Source: Siphonodentalium dalli (Eukaryota > Mollusca > Scaphopoda > Gadilida > Siphonodentaliidae). From it: DNA of 64,000 nucleotides. The DNA lies in NCBI GenBank assembly GCA_032622095.1, contig CP136069.1:199053239-199117238 (forward strand), in the 5' to 3' direction. Under the pieces are notes generated by a model. It saw only the letters and a list, made by a program, of their open reading frames with translations, did not search any database and had not been told where the DNA came from. This document shows, piece after piece, positions 9,705-22,543 of this stretch (the stretch's first letter is position 1; each line of letters begins with the position of its first letter). The position numbers were made by a program, and so were the translations under genes.

Positions 9705-9771
9705 CCAATGCATTCTCTTATATATGCGAGTCGACCATAGGTCGCCTCGCATATATAAGAGAATGCATTGG
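9705..9771. repeat. 67-bp palindrome H2, perfect 26-bp arms (unit 1)
   Basis: Arms ccaatgcattctcttatata plus tgcgag, and the exact reverse complement, pair over 26 bp. After one mismatch a further 5 bp (cgacc with ggtcg) pair around an ATA loop. The right half plus ttaacaattttt also occurs alone at 1051-1101. Confidence 0.95.
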
Positions 9772-10002
9772 CTTAACAATTTTTTATCATGTTTTTAAAT
9801 AAATGTTTCTTACAATTTTGAGGACATAAAATAAAAAAAAACATCCATTACCCCGCAGGGAGCCCCACATATATATAGAAGCACATAGAAGAGTGTCGTC
9901 TGCTCATGTTTGTCTGGGGCTCTGTATGGGTGAAATTATAAATTTGTTAAAGAATACAAGAACAAATTATTAAAATTGTTGCTTTTCAAGTTTAGGCGTG
10001 AA

Positions 10003-10325
10003 TGACGTCATTAATTTTTACAATACCATGAAACAGCATTTCGACGCAATGAAAATCCGGACAAGAAAAATGGGTTAAAAATCACGTGACTTCCGCTTCG
10101 CTTTCGCATAGAATCATGGGAACAATAATATCCCAAAAAGAAACGGTGACACAGAATCGGAAGTGGACCAACGGGATGGTTATAAAATTAACAACTTTAG
10201 TTTTTCTGAACAATTCCTATGTGATTTTGGCCTATAGATTAGTTTCGTTTGACCAATTTCGTTGGTTAGCTGAATAAAATCAGCGAAGACGTCATGACAT
10301 GGTCCATGACGTCATTTGCGTCATT
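10003..10325. promoter_or_regulatory. CRE / E-box / ETS motif cluster, promoter-like (unit 1)
   Basis: Two perfect CREs (TGACGTCA at 10003-10010 and 10307-10314), a near-CRE GACGTCAT (10288-10295), an E-box TCACGTGAC (10082-10090) fused to an ETS-type ACTTCCG (10089-10095), and CGGAAGTG (10158-10165) fall within 320 bp. This combination is typical of TATA-less metazoan promoters. The target is unclear: the nearest plus-strand ORF starts at 10726, and the four-exon gene of the next unit is about 6 kb away. Confidence 0.35.
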
Positions 10326-10725
10326 TGGTGTTGTGGGCTAGAATCCAGAAAAAATTGGTCTCCGCAGGAAACACTGATTTCACATCAGTATACTAGACTT
10401 GGTTGCATTTATAACCGTTTTCGCAAAAGATATATGCGAAAATAGCACAAGCAAACGTGCCTGCTTCAGAATCAAATTACCACAGTTGAATAGCCAAGGA
10501 TGTACCCTTTCCAACAATGTATAGCACGACATCGTGTGTTGCGCCGATGTTTACTTATGGTGTTTTGTAATAACGATCCCGCCTTAGCTGCGTGTAATTT
10601 TCCTCCGGACAAATTGCTTAGCGAAAAATCCCCCTAATAGGCGGACAACATATTCAATAAGTTCCCGTCTCGCAACGATTTGGCCTCACAGACATATCAG
10701 CGGCTTATCAATTCCTTCGAGATAA
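10326..10725. other. Spacer between the motif cluster and the terminal ORF
   Basis: No gene is recognised. It contains a small perfect stem, ttttcgca with tgcgaaaa (about 10418-10442). Bases 10383-10423 are missing in unit 3. Confidence 0.5.
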
Positions 10726-10932
10726 ATGATTGAACCAATCTACCCTAACAAGGGGGATTTTTTCACGGTTGTATATCGCGCGAATAGTCATGGCTGGCTG
10801 CCAGGTATTCACACTCAACATCGGAACGCGGCTTATTATTTGAAATCATTTGTGAGCAGTGGTGGCGGCGAGGAAGTCATATTATATGACCATCATAACA
10901 TGGGTCGCCTTCGCTGGAGAAGGTGGAATTAA
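10726..10932 (+). CDS. Doubtful 68-codon ORF at unit end (unit 1)
   Basis: ATG-started ORF with no recognised domain. It begins about 400 bp after the CRE/ETS cluster and stops four bases before the unit boundary. It includes a GGG run followed by EE and ends RLRWRRWN. No splice context is clear, though ccag/gtattc near 10804 could be a donor. It is identical in units 2 and 3 but cut in units 4 and 5, so it is either dispensable or not a gene. Confidence 0.2.
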   Translation: MIEPIYPNKGDFFTVVYRANSHGWLPGIHTQHRNAAYYLKSFVSSGGGEEVILYDHHNMGRLRWRRWN

Positions 10933-11210
10933 GCCTCAACCAAATTTGTTGTCAAGTTGATGTGGGGGGCTTATATGACCTTGACCTTGACCATAAAACG
11001 ACCTTGACCTCTGTTGAAAGACATCTCACTTAAAGGGCCATTTTGCTAGATATGTGTTGCGATGTACGCGCTCATGTCAATATTCAGAGGCCTTTTATAG
11101 CTATCCGTTAGAAATATACCGGTATCGAGGCTCCTACATACTCGAGTCTGTATCTGACGAACAGAAACATGGGAGTACGATATCAATTTAAACTTGACCT
11201 CCATAAAGAA

Positions 11211-11956
11211 TCTATTATATATTTGAGGAAAGTTTGTGGTCTGTGCGTGTGGGTGTGTGTGTGTGTGTATGTGTGTGTGTGTTTCCGCGATGGAATCGGA
11301 AACGGCTAACCGATTTTGACGAAACTTGGTACGGGTATGTAGTTTGACCTGAGGACTAACATGGGTATATCCGTTTGCCCGTGCGGCGTGACCTTGACCT
11401 TCAAATGACCTTGAACTCAAGTTCTCCGCTGAGCCGATTTTCACCAAATTTGGTATGTGGGGGTAGTTTCAGGCGCTGAGCAATTTCGTCACACCCGGAT
11501 GCCCGTGCGGCGTGAACTTGAGATTTTAAATGACATTGAACTGTATCTGGGTATCCACTGGGCCGATTTCCACCATTTTTTGGGGGTGTTGGTGTAGATG
11601 GGGATGCCAACAAATTTCGTCTCACCCACATGCCGTCAGACAGGTACCCAGCTAAAACCTAATGTATAGTTTGTGACTTTTGTCTGTTAGCTATGGCCGG
11701 GAAAACTTCCGGACGGATTTCGACGAAACTTGATACCTAAGTGTACGTTTGTCCGGGAAGTGTTTTGGACGGGTCAAAGTGTGATGCTTGATCTTAAAAA
11801 TGGTCGATTCAAGATCAAATCGGGTAATAGTGGCGGATTTCGACGAAATTCGATAGCTAGGGATACTTTTGTCCGGGCAGTGTTTTGGACTGCTTAACTC
11901 GTAACCCCGACCTGACATTGACATTCAAAACGGTAAATTCAAGGTCAAATCTGGTC
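11211..11956 (+). repeat. Helitron-like repeat cluster (unit 2)
   Basis: Same content as 275-1020, at an offset of 10,936. Confidence 0.6.
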
Positions 11957-12308
11957 AAATTTCGCATAACTAGATCCGACGAAGCACCATAGGTCGCCTC
12001 GCATATATAAGAGAATGCATTGGCTTAACAATTTTTCTTCTGTCTGTGGTCTGCTGTTATTACCTGTATATGTCCCTCTAAATGAACATTAGACTGTCTC
12101 AATGTATACATATATAACTGAATGTGTTAGTCCACTTAGTCTAGTAGGGTTACAGTAATGTGGAACACTCCGTTGGGGAAATATGATGGGATCGGAGAGT
12201 ACTCTTCCTCACAGTAGTTATCCTCGTAATTTTATACCCAAATTGGGCACCCCACGGTGTCATTCTTATAGATACATTGATTATATACAGTGATTCAGAC
12301 CGTGTCAA

Positions 12309-13572
12309 ACTTAACACTGCCATCATGTTCATAACGTGAGGAAATCATTCATAGAGTACAGTCCCTGCTACGATGGACTTAACACTGCCATCATGTTCTC
12401 AACATGTGAGGAAATCACTTATAGAGTTCATACCCCTGCTATGATGGACTTAACACTACCATCATGTTCATAACATGTGAGGAAATCACTCATAGAGTTC
12501 AGTCCCTGCTACGATGGACTTAACACTGCCATCATGTTCATAACATGTGAGGAAATCACTCATAGAGTTCAGTCCCCTGCTACGATGGACTTAACACTGC
12601 CATCATTTTCATAACATGAGTGGAAATCACTCATAGAGTTCAGTCCCTGCTACGATGGACTTAACACTGCCATCATGTTCATAACATGTGAGGAAATCAC
12701 TCATAGAGTTCAGTCCCTGCTACGATGGACTTAACACTGCTATCATGTTCATAACGTGAGGAAATCACTCATAGAGTTCAGTCCCCTGTTACGATGGACT
12801 TAACACTGCCATCATGTTCATAACGTGAGGAAATCACTCATAGAGTTCAGTCCCCTGTTACGATGGACTTAACACTGCCACCATGTTCATAACGTGAGGA
12901 AATCACTCATAGAGGTCAGTCCCCTGCTACGATGGACTTAACACTGCCATCATGTTCATAACGTGAGGAAATCACTCATAGATTTTAGTCCCCTGCTACG
13001 ATGGACTTAACGCTGCCATCATGTTCATAACGTGAGGAAATCACTCATAGAGTTCAGTCCCCTGTTACGATGGACTTAACACTGCCATCATATGTTCATA
13101 ATGTGAGGAAATCACTCATAAAGTTCAGTCCCCTCTTACGATGGACTTAACACTGCCATCATGTGTTCATAACGTGAGGAAATCACTCATAGAGTTCAGT
13201 CCCCAGCTACGATGGACTTAACACTGCCATCATATTCATAACGTGCGGAAATCACTCATAGAGTTCAGTTCCCTGTTGCGATGGACTTAACACTGCCATC
13301 ATGTTCATAACGTGAGGAAATCACTCATATAGTTCAGTCCCCTGCTACGATGGACTTAACACTGCCATCATGTTCATAACGTGAGGAAATCACTCATAGA
13401 GTTCAGTCCCCTGCTACGATGGACTTAACACTGCCATCATGTGTTCATAACGTGAGGAAATCACTCATAGAGTTCAGTCCCCTTCTACGATGGACTTAAC
13501 ACTGCCATCATGTGTTCATAACGTGAGGAAATCACTCATAGAGTTCAGCCCCCTGCTACGATGGACTTAACA
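12309..13572 (+). repeat. 70-bp minisatellite, 18 copies (unit 2)
   Basis: Same repeat. The first seven variants and the last three match unit 1 in order, and the middle block is longer. One private change gives gctatgatgg near 12440. Confidence 0.95.
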
Positions 13573-14629
13573 ATGGCGCTCAATGGGTGTGCATCACCGA
13601 CTTCAACTGTAGAACTTCAATCTGTTTCTAGGTTTCCCATGGCAGTTGAGGCCTATTCAGACTGAGTGTGAATTCGGTGATGCTATCCCGCCTTGTGGAA
13701 TAGTGTCATTAAATTCACATTTTGGTGACCTCATTATGCAAATGTTAGACACACTAAATTCAGGCTTTGCTGTTTCATATTATTTTCTTAACCACCACTT
13801 ATCCAGGTGAAGAAAAATTGGGGGGTATATTGGACTGAGTTTGTCTTCTGCCTGTCAGGCGGTCCTTCTATACGCCTGTTGTGATGTCTATAAATCCGTC
13901 TATCAACAATTGTTTTCTTCTCCATATTAAAGACCGAATGTGTTCATATGTTTTGGTGTGCATGTTCCCTAGGTGACTTACAATCAGATTTGTTCAAATA
14001 AGTTCACCAGATCAAATAGGTCATAAGCCAGGGCCATAACTCTTTCCCTCCATAGTAATTCTTAAAACAATATCTTCTCAAGAACAATTGGGCCTATACA
14101 GCTTATATTTGGCATGGAGGAGCCTTGGGTGACCGGGGTTCAGGTTTGTTCAAATGGGGTAATTTTTAGGAAATGAGGCCCCCAGAGGGTGAATTCGGTG
14201 ATGCTAGCCCACCCTGCGGAATAGTGTCATTAAATTCACCATTTGGGGATCTCATTCTGCAAAGGTCAGACACACTAAATATATATAAAAGAATCAATGG
14301 ACAAGAGAAAAAATTATTTGAAATAACTAATATTCATCAATAGCTTTTTACAAAATATGGCAACAGACTATTTTTAAGCTTATTCAACACGTAATACCAA
14401 GTCATCAACTTTCAAGTCATCAACTTTTCAATTTTCCATCACTATTATTAAATATCAGTAATTCGATCCGAAACCATACAACTACTTTCATAATTATCTC
14501 AATTCAGAGATATCACATGTACTTGTGGCTACATATACATGTTATAGATGTATTAGTCATTTATGATAAAATAATTATTCGTTTTTGTTTTTGTTTGATT
14601 ACCTGTCATTAGTCGACAGTTTTATTATA

Positions 14630-15131
14630 TCTCATATATATTTTGAAGACCTCTGTTTGTTTGTCTGTCTGTCTGTCTGTCATTTATACAAATCTACGAT
14701 TCTCGATCGATCGGGACGAAACTTGGTACGTGTGTGTAGTTTGACCAGGCGGTCGTCGTTGTCGTATTGGCGAGCCCGTGCGGCGCCCGCTTCGCGCATG
14801 CGCAGACGAGTTCTCGGAAACGGGTGGAGCTATCGACTTGAAATTTGCTATATGAATGCATCTTGACCCGGATACGAATTTTATCGGGTCGCCGAGCCCG
14901 TGCGACGCCAGCTTCGCACATGCGCAGACGAGATCTCGGAAACGGGTGGAGCTATCGACTTGAAATTTGGTATGTGAATGTATCTTGCCCCGGATACGAA
15001 TTTTATCGGGTCGCCGAGTCCGTGCGACGCCAACTTCGCGCATGCGCAGACCAGATCTCGGAAACGGGTAGAGCTATCGACTTGAAATTTGGTTTTTTAA
15101 TAGCCCGGACAACGTCGGGCTCATCGGCTAG
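14630..15131 (+). mobile_element. Helitron A, 502 bp (unit 2)
   Basis: Same element and flanks as in unit 1. Confidence 0.85.
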
Positions 15132-16316
15132 TTGTTATATATTTGGATACACGACGATTATTATATTGTTATATCCAATAAAATAATTGAATTGAGAATT
15201 GAAATACAGGCTTGGCTGTTCCAATATTATTTTCTTAACCACCACTTATCCAGGTGAAATCATACCCTGATTTTTCAAAGAAAAATTGGGGGGTATATTG
15301 GATATTGGGGGGTATATTGATATTACTAGATGAATGGATATCATAGATGGGGATTTCACATTTGTTCTAATATGGCCAGATATAAGAGAATTAAATCTTC
15401 TCTATGTTGTTTGGTACTGGTATAATAATAATATTGATCTCTATGCAGCCTGGGTTGGGGCAATATTTGAGGCAATGGGGAGGGAGTGTAGAGGGGGTGG
15501 TGTTTTGACCCCCTACTTTAATCAAAATTTAAACAGTTATAAATTTTATGCCTGATACAACATTAGTTGTACATGTAGATTGGATGTTCACACCAAAAAT
15601 AGGTTAGAATTGTTCTCATAGTTTATTTTCTTCCCACCATGTATGTTTTTAAATCAGCAGTCCATATGTTCCTACTTCGGGTTAAACTGTTGGACAGAAT
15701 TGGCCTCAAATTTAAACTTTATGGGGGTGTCAGGTTGGCAATTTTCAAACGTTTGAGATCTTGAAGTACTGGTACCAGTTGTAAAGTTCAACCTAAGAGG
15801 GATGTGCAAAAGGATTTTCGTGAACTTAGTACTGTGGTATGGTTGTCTTCTTTAAAAGGTAAGAGGTTTGGAGATTTGTCAGTGGTGCGCAATTAGAAAG
15901 TTCAAGGCGAGGAGCCTTGTTCATCTGAGAACATCCAGCTATGTCCATGTTTAGAACTACTTGTCTTAAGTGATTTTGTCGAGTATTGACTGTTGTAACT
16001 TGTAGTCTTCAGAGTCCCAGTCTTTACAGTCTGGTAGGCGACCCACAGTCATTGACTGTCTTGTAAGCAACTTAGAAAAAAAAGACTACCAAAGATACCT
16101 TTATTTGCGAGCTACTATTCGACGAAACTTCCGCCCACAACCGCTTCGTAACTAGGCCACGAATTCGGGGTAGAAACGTGACGTCATAAACGAATGGTAC
16201 GTTACGTTGAGTTAGTTTTCTATATGACATTATTAATATTCTTTCTATATACTGCTTCGACTAAATTTGACTCGCTAAAGTAATAGAACACAGACCTAGA
16301 CTAGTAGTATATAGTT

Positions 16317-18670
16317 ATGGATTCAATTAGTTCTAGAAGGTAAGCTCAAATTATATTTATATTTAATTTAATTAGAATGAAAGATGAATTATTTATTCGC
16401 GATTGTAATACGATGTAAATTTCGCGATTATATATAGCGCGCGATAACTATATATAACGAAATTAAGAAATTTTGGGTGTTTCGAGGGAGAACTCATCGT
16501 TTATTGCGCATCCCTTTATCACAAAGGCTGGAGTGCTCACAGCTGGACTGAGCATGTCTCGTTAATGATGAATTAATGGGATATCTATGTTATCAAACGA
16601 ATATGTTAATTTCAGTAGCGGAAGACACAATTTGGAAATGGACTTCGAACTAAAGAAGATCGCAAATTCCGCAGCATTCGGTTCGGGTGATGATGCAATG
16701 GAGACCTGGACTCATCTGACTGCATTCAGCTCGTGTGGCGATGTAATGGAGGCCTGGACACCCCTGACTGCGATGATGGAATGTGATGGTGAGTATATTA
16801 AGGGGGGTGGGTCAAGTGGCCAATTTTAATGGGGATTTCCATGCAAATGTTATATGCGAATCAGTTGTCGGGGAACGAAAGCAGCCATACCGGTATAAAC
16901 AGGCGTCACGAACATTCAACTGGCATTTATTTTTTCCACTCGTTTTCAATTCCACATATCTGCATAGACTCCAGCCAACAATTAATTTCAATTAATTATA
17001 CTTCTTTATGTTTAAACATATTTTTATCGTAATATAATATTACAAGAGGGATCGGGGCACAAGTTTTGAAAACTTACCTTTCTTTACTGGCGATATACAC
17101 TGAGATCGCGCTATTTGCACAAATGAGTATAGTGTTTATTTTTTCATCCTCTCAGATATATCTGTCTCCATTCCGGATAACTGTCTGGTGGAAGCTGTTG
17201 ATAACGTGTGTCAATCTGCACCAAACTACGGATGGCTGTTTGGAAACAGAGGTAAGCTTGTTACCAGGCCCCAGGGGGTGAATTTAGTGACGCAACATGC
17301 TCAGACCTTTGAAAGTATCTTTATTATCAAATTAACTAGATTTTTAGTTCCTTTACAAACTTTACAAAAAAAGTTCATTTTTCATTTTTAGTTTAGTTCT
17401 CTATATCCCCAGATTGGCAGACGACATAATAATAGAGGTGTCCAATGAACTTAAATTTGAGTCTATATATGTCTCCCATAGCAAATGAGGCCATGTAGAA
17501 TGAGGTCCATACACATATGGGCAATTTAGTGATGTTAGCCCGCTGTCTCCCACTGGGAATCATTCTGCACATGACCAGCACCATATTTTGACTGTTGCCT
17601 CACTAAATCGCTCCATGTATGTCTTATTCGATGATAACTGTGCAAGGCCTACTGAATTTAAATAAAATCTCTATGCAATGTAGAAAATGTAGAAAAACAA
17701 TATTGTTCCCGTCTTATGTTTAGGTCATATTATATGTATTATATATGTGATGTGGTGTGTAAGATACCATGCACGTAAAGCTCACATTACACCAATATAA
17801 TATTGTTCACGCTATATTGGCTTCCGGTTTCCAGATTAATAGTGTGGTCGTGGGAGAGTTGAACCCAGAAGAAATTGGATACAAATTGGTGTCATTCGGA
17901 TCGACGCGAAACAACACCAGGAACAAAATATCCATATTATAAGTTCAAGATGCCCGCAATGACTTACAAGTCATCAAAAACTGTGCACCATAATACCTCA
18001 AACATAACATATATGCATATGTACAACCGAGGCATCTCAGGTCCGATGACTTAATGCTCTTATATACCGTACCCTAAGGTTGATAGTAGTTTCAGTGACA
18101 TGTCGTATATTCCATAGCCGGACCGACTCTCTGGAATGATCACCCGCAGCCGCCCTGGATATGATGAATTCAAATGTCTTTTGAAAACTCTTCTGAACAC
18201 TTGGGCGTGGAACTTTACTGAACTAGCTATTAATGCGGGCTACATAATGATCCCTTGTTTAAACTTGAAATTTGTGAATTTATTTTAATGTTGTGCCTTG
18301 AAACCTCGGTGATATGTGCGCAAAACAAGAAATGTGTCATATGATATAATGTCTAATCTATACATTTAATAGGAGATAATCTATATAGAGACGTCGTTTG
18401 TTGCCCCTATGTGTTGTTGTTGTTGTTTTATTCTATATTTTGTTCTCTAGTTGTTGTTTTTTCTTACATTCCTTATTTTTCTTCCTTTCTTTCATTTGCG
18501 CATACAATTTCAATGATGGATATTTCTCTTTTTCAGACGAGACAAATAACGAAATCATCGTGGGAGGTAATGACCTAATCATTCCCAGAAAAATCAATAA
18601 ATGCAGAAGAATTGCCCGGGCAGTTAGAAGAAGTTTCGGATGCATCAGGAGAGATTACACATTACAGTAA
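16317..18670 (+). CDS. Unknown four-exon gene, copy 2 (Val35Ala)
   Basis: Exons 16317-16339, 16616-16788, 17156-17251 and 18537-18670, with all splice sites as in copy 1. A T-to-C change at 16697 turns Val35 into Ala in the first 16-residue repeat, the only residue difference I see among the five copies. The G run 13 bases into intron 2 is 6 long (8 in copy 1). Intron 3 lacks 18 bp at about 17448. Confidence 0.72.
18062..18204 (+). pseudogene. Non-LTR RT fragment (unit 2)
   Basis: Same dead fragment, in intron 3 of gene copy 2. Confidence 0.6.
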
Positions 18671-18722
18671 AACATAATTGATGATATAAATACTAATTTA
18701 TGCCTTGGGTGAAGTGGTGGGA

Positions 18723-18833
18723 ACGATTTTCCAGAGGTTGTGTCTTTTGAACAACACACAGGACCATTGACCAAGGCCGCATGTAAATAGTCCTACTTGC
18801 TGTTCATAATACACCATCGAGGGAAAATAGCGC
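18723..18833. repeat. Palindromic repeat copy a (unit 2)
   Basis: Same as 7389-7499. Confidence 0.6.
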
Positions 18834-19039
18834 TCGCTATATTGCACCCAAGGCTGTCAATGTGTGTCAGTGAGTACGGATTGAAACACAAAAGTACTGA
18901 CATTCAATATATGACAAATTCTTACACATCTTACTAATATTTGGCCAAATACATACCCATTTCTTTATGATTGCATTGGCTACACAGATGCGTGTCTTTA
19001 ACAGTTTCATAACGGGAGTAGCATTAAAGACCATGTGTC

Positions 19040-19102
19040 AGTGCATTATCTTATATATGCGAGTCTCCCATAAGGACCCTCGCATATATAAGAGAATGCA
19101 CT
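19040..19102. repeat. Palindrome H1 (unit 2)
   Basis: Identical arms to 7706-7768. Confidence 0.85.
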
Positions 19103-19650
19103 TGCTTGCAAGGTCAATGTAAATATTGTGAGGCCACTGTATTTTAAGAGAATGCATTAATTGGCACAGGGTTTTCGCAAAATTTCAGGAAGCTCCTGCC
19201 ATGGAAGGGTTATCATCTTATCTGTGCATGATCGTCCATCCGGGTATCGAACTGGGGTCTTGGATCAATAGATGGATCATCTGGGGACGGTGGTCGCTGT
19301 TTGTCCCTGGGTCAGCCCATGGATGTGTCGGAGCACTGGTCGAGTGCATACGAATGACAGCTATCGTCCAACGGTTGGCCCAGTGGGCGGCCAAGATTGC
19401 TGTCTTAGGGTGCATCGGGTGGAGATCGAAGGGTGGGCGCTCTACTCGGAGTAAAATCACATTTTTACTCGGCTCGAATTATTGTAAACAGTACGATCCA
19501 TATACACATCAGAAAGACTTCTAATTAACTGTTCAACGCATATGTACGCTGGCACTATGGCAGACCACTTATTAATATTAGTGTTCAATGCAAAATGTTT
19601 AGTTCGTGTCTTTGGAAGATTGTGTGATTGCTCAGTTATTGTTTGTCAAT

Positions 19651-20796
19651 ATCATACGGCGTAATCTGAGAATTCATTGTGAGCACGGAGGATTCGATGT
19701 GATGCCAATGAGGGTTCTATAGCGTTTTTGGTTGTTTTGTTTTGCCTTTTGAGTAAAGTAGCGAGAACTCTTTTCCCGAGGTTGTGTCTTTTGAACAGCA
19801 TGCAGGACTATTGACCAAGGCCGCAGGTAAATAGTTCTGCTTGCTAATCAGAATACACCATCGAGGGGGAAATATGGCTGGGTATTGCACACCAATGTGC
19901 ATTTTTTGGTTATTAGTGGTAACTCATACAAAGAGGTTCACTGCTTGATAGTAAACATGTAATTGCTAACATTTGGTCATTTTCCCGGTGGGGAGACCCT
20001 TCTCGCACACCTATAGACCGTCGAATAGGTGTGGATGGCACTGGGTATATATAATGCATATTCACTAGCCAGGTACTGCCAACAACAAAAATCAGTGCAC
20101 TTGATAAATGGCTTTAAACACAAATATCAACGCGGAGGTGTTGTGATTATCAATATACAGACATCACAACACATATACCACGGATGCATGGCACTGTGGC
20201 CCATTTACGTCTCATGACGGGCACAGTTGCGAAAATTATTTTCAGGATGTCATGTCTTTTGAATATCATGCAGGACTATTTACCAAAGCCGCAGGTAAAT
20301 AGTCCGGCTTGTTGTTCAGAAGACATCATCGAGGGGGAACACTATTGAACACTATTGAACACCAATTAAGGCAGTCAATACGTGTTGTATTGACACAATT
20401 CTCCCCAGGCAGCCGAGGGATACATACATCATAGTGCAAGTAAATACGCACATGTCTTAGACAATGCAAAACTGTGACGATTTAGTTGCAATAACCGAGC
20501 ATTTTATCAAATGCACTTATTTTTTCGTTGAGAGTACAAAGCTAGTGAACAGGATATCAATATACCCAGTGCCATATGTATGGCTTATACACATGTGAGA
20601 AGGTTCTCCCCATTGGGCAAACGACCAAATGTTATCATTTACATGTTTAGTATCAAGCAATGAACCTCTTTGTATATATGAGATACAAAACAAACAAAAA
20701 AAATCCACAAAACACGCTCAAACACTCGTTGGCACCACATCGAATCTTCCGTGCTCCCAACGAATCCTCGGATCGATTACGCAATGTGAACATGAT
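19651..20796. mobile_element. Foldback element (unit 2)
   Basis: Same structure as 8318-9463. Confidence 0.7.
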
Positions 20797-21037
20797 TTAG
20801 TTTGATCTTGTGTATATAATTTATTGTGATTTTTCTACATAAATGAGTTATTTCTTGTGTATATAATTCTATTATAGTAGTCTATAATAAATCAATTATT
20901 TCCTCTGACTTTATCATTACTTTTCTATTTATCCTTTGTATACTCATTGACGAGTAGATTCCTTAGGAAATGTTTCAGATAATATGTGACCCGCCATATC
21001 AAATCCAGTCGGAAGTCGGGATTTTTTTTACCCTGTG

Positions 21038-21104
21038 CCAATGCATTCTCTTATATATGCGAGTCGACCATAGGTCGCCTCGCATATATAAGAGAATGCA
21101 TTGG
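21038..21104. repeat. Palindrome H2 (unit 2)
   Basis: Identical to 9705-9771. Confidence 0.95.
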
Positions 21105-21335
21105 CTTAACAATTTTTTATCATGTTTTTAAATAAATGTTTCTTACAATTTTGAGGACATAAAATAAAAAAAAACATCCATTACCCCGCAGGGAGCCCCA
21201 CATATATATAGAAGCACATAGAAGAGTGTCGTCTGCTCATGTTTGTCTGGGGCTCTGTATGGGTGAAATTATAAATTTGTTAAAGAATACAAGAACAAAT
21301 TATTAAAATTGTTGCTTTTCAAGTTTAGGCGTGAA

Positions 21336-21658
21336 TGACGTCATTAATTTTTACAATACCATGAAACAGCATTTCGACGCAATGAAAATCCGGACAAGAA
21401 AAATGGGTTAAAAATCACGTGACTTCCGCTTCGCTTTCGCATAGAATCATGGGAACAATAATATCCCAAAAAGAAACGGTGACACAGAATCGGAAGTGGA
21501 CCAACGGGATGGTTATAAAATTAACAACTTTAGTTTTTCTGAACAATTCCTATGTGATTTTGGCCTATAGATTAGTTTCGTTTGACCAATTTCGTTGGTT
21601 AGCTGAATAAAATCAGCGAAGACGTCATGACATGGTCCATGACGTCATTTGCGTCATT
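21336..21658. promoter_or_regulatory. CRE / E-box / ETS cluster (unit 2)
   Basis: All motifs retained. Confidence 0.35.
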
Positions 21659-22058
21659 TGGTGTTGTGGGCTAGAATCCAGAAAAAATTGGTCTCCGCAG
21701 GAAACACTGATTTCACATCAGTATACTAGACTAGGTTGCATTTATAACCGTTTTCGCAAAAGATATATGCGAAAATAGCACAAGCAAACGTGCCTGCTTC
21801 AGAATCAAATTACCACAGTTGAATAGCCAAGGATGTACCCTTTCCAACAATGTATAGCACGACATCGTGTGTTGCGCCGATGTTTACTTATGGTGTTTTG
21901 TAATAACGATCCCGCCTTAGCTGCGTGTAATTTTCCTCCGGACAAATTGCTTAGCGAAAAATCCCCCTAATAGGCGGACAACATATTCAATAAGTTCCCG
22001 TCTCGCAACGATTTGGCCTCACAGACATATCAGCGGCTTATCAATTCCTTCGAGATAA

Positions 22059-22265
22059 ATGATTGAACCAATCTACCCTAACAAGGGGGATTTTTTCACG
22101 GTTGTATATCGCGCGAATAGTCATGGCTGGCTGCCAGGTATTCACACTCAACATCGGAACGCGGCTTATTATTTGAAATCATTTGTGAGCAGTGGTGGCG
22201 GCGAGGAAGTCATATTATATGACCATCATAACATGGGTCGCCTTCGCTGGAGAAGGTGGAATTAA
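22059..22265 (+). CDS. Doubtful 68-codon ORF (unit 2)
   Basis: Same as 10726-10932. Confidence 0.2.
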   Translation: MIEPIYPNKGDFFTVVYRANSHGWLPGIHTQHRNAAYYLKSFVSSGGGEEVILYDHHNMGRLRWRRWN

Positions 22266-22543
22266 GCCTCAACCAAATTTGTTGTCAAGTTGATGTGGGG
22301 GGCTTATATGACCTTGACCTTGACCATAAAACGACCTTGACCTCTGTTGAAAGACATCTCACTTAAAAAGCCATTTTGCTAGATATGTGTTGCGATGTAC
22401 GCGCTCATGTCAATATTCAGAGGCCTTTTATAGCTATCCGTTAGAAATATACCGGTATCGAGGCTCCTACATACTCGAGTCTGTATCTGACGAACAGAAA
22501 CATGGGAGTACGATATCAATTTAAACTTGACCTCCATAAAGAA

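Larger units (their letters stand above)
1..10936 (+). repeat. Tandem array unit 1 (10.9 kb)
   Basis: First complete unit of the head-to-tail array. Its opening (caaccaaatttgttgtcaag) recurs at 10937 and 22270, and with one change at 34267. It differs from later units by a 12-copy rather than 18-copy minisatellite (1373-2218) and one extra base at about 8090. It lacks the 3.1-kb Helitron found in units 4 and 5, so position 6407/6408 is the intact empty site. The window happens to start at the point I use as the unit boundary. Confidence 0.95.
10937..22269 (+). repeat. Tandem array unit 2 (11.3 kb)
   Basis: Colinear with unit 1 at an offset of 10,936 before the minisatellite and about 11,333 to 11,354 after it. 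It has 18 minisatellite copies. A private 18-bp deletion at about 17448 removes bases equivalent to 6097-6114 in intron 3. It carries the only coding difference I found, Val35Ala. Confidence 0.95.

Noticed and set aside
10086-10277. 63-codon ORF with a GTG start in the CRE/ETS cluster
   Set aside because: A GTG start is not expected in a eukaryotic gene, and the ORF overlaps the E-box and ETS motifs.
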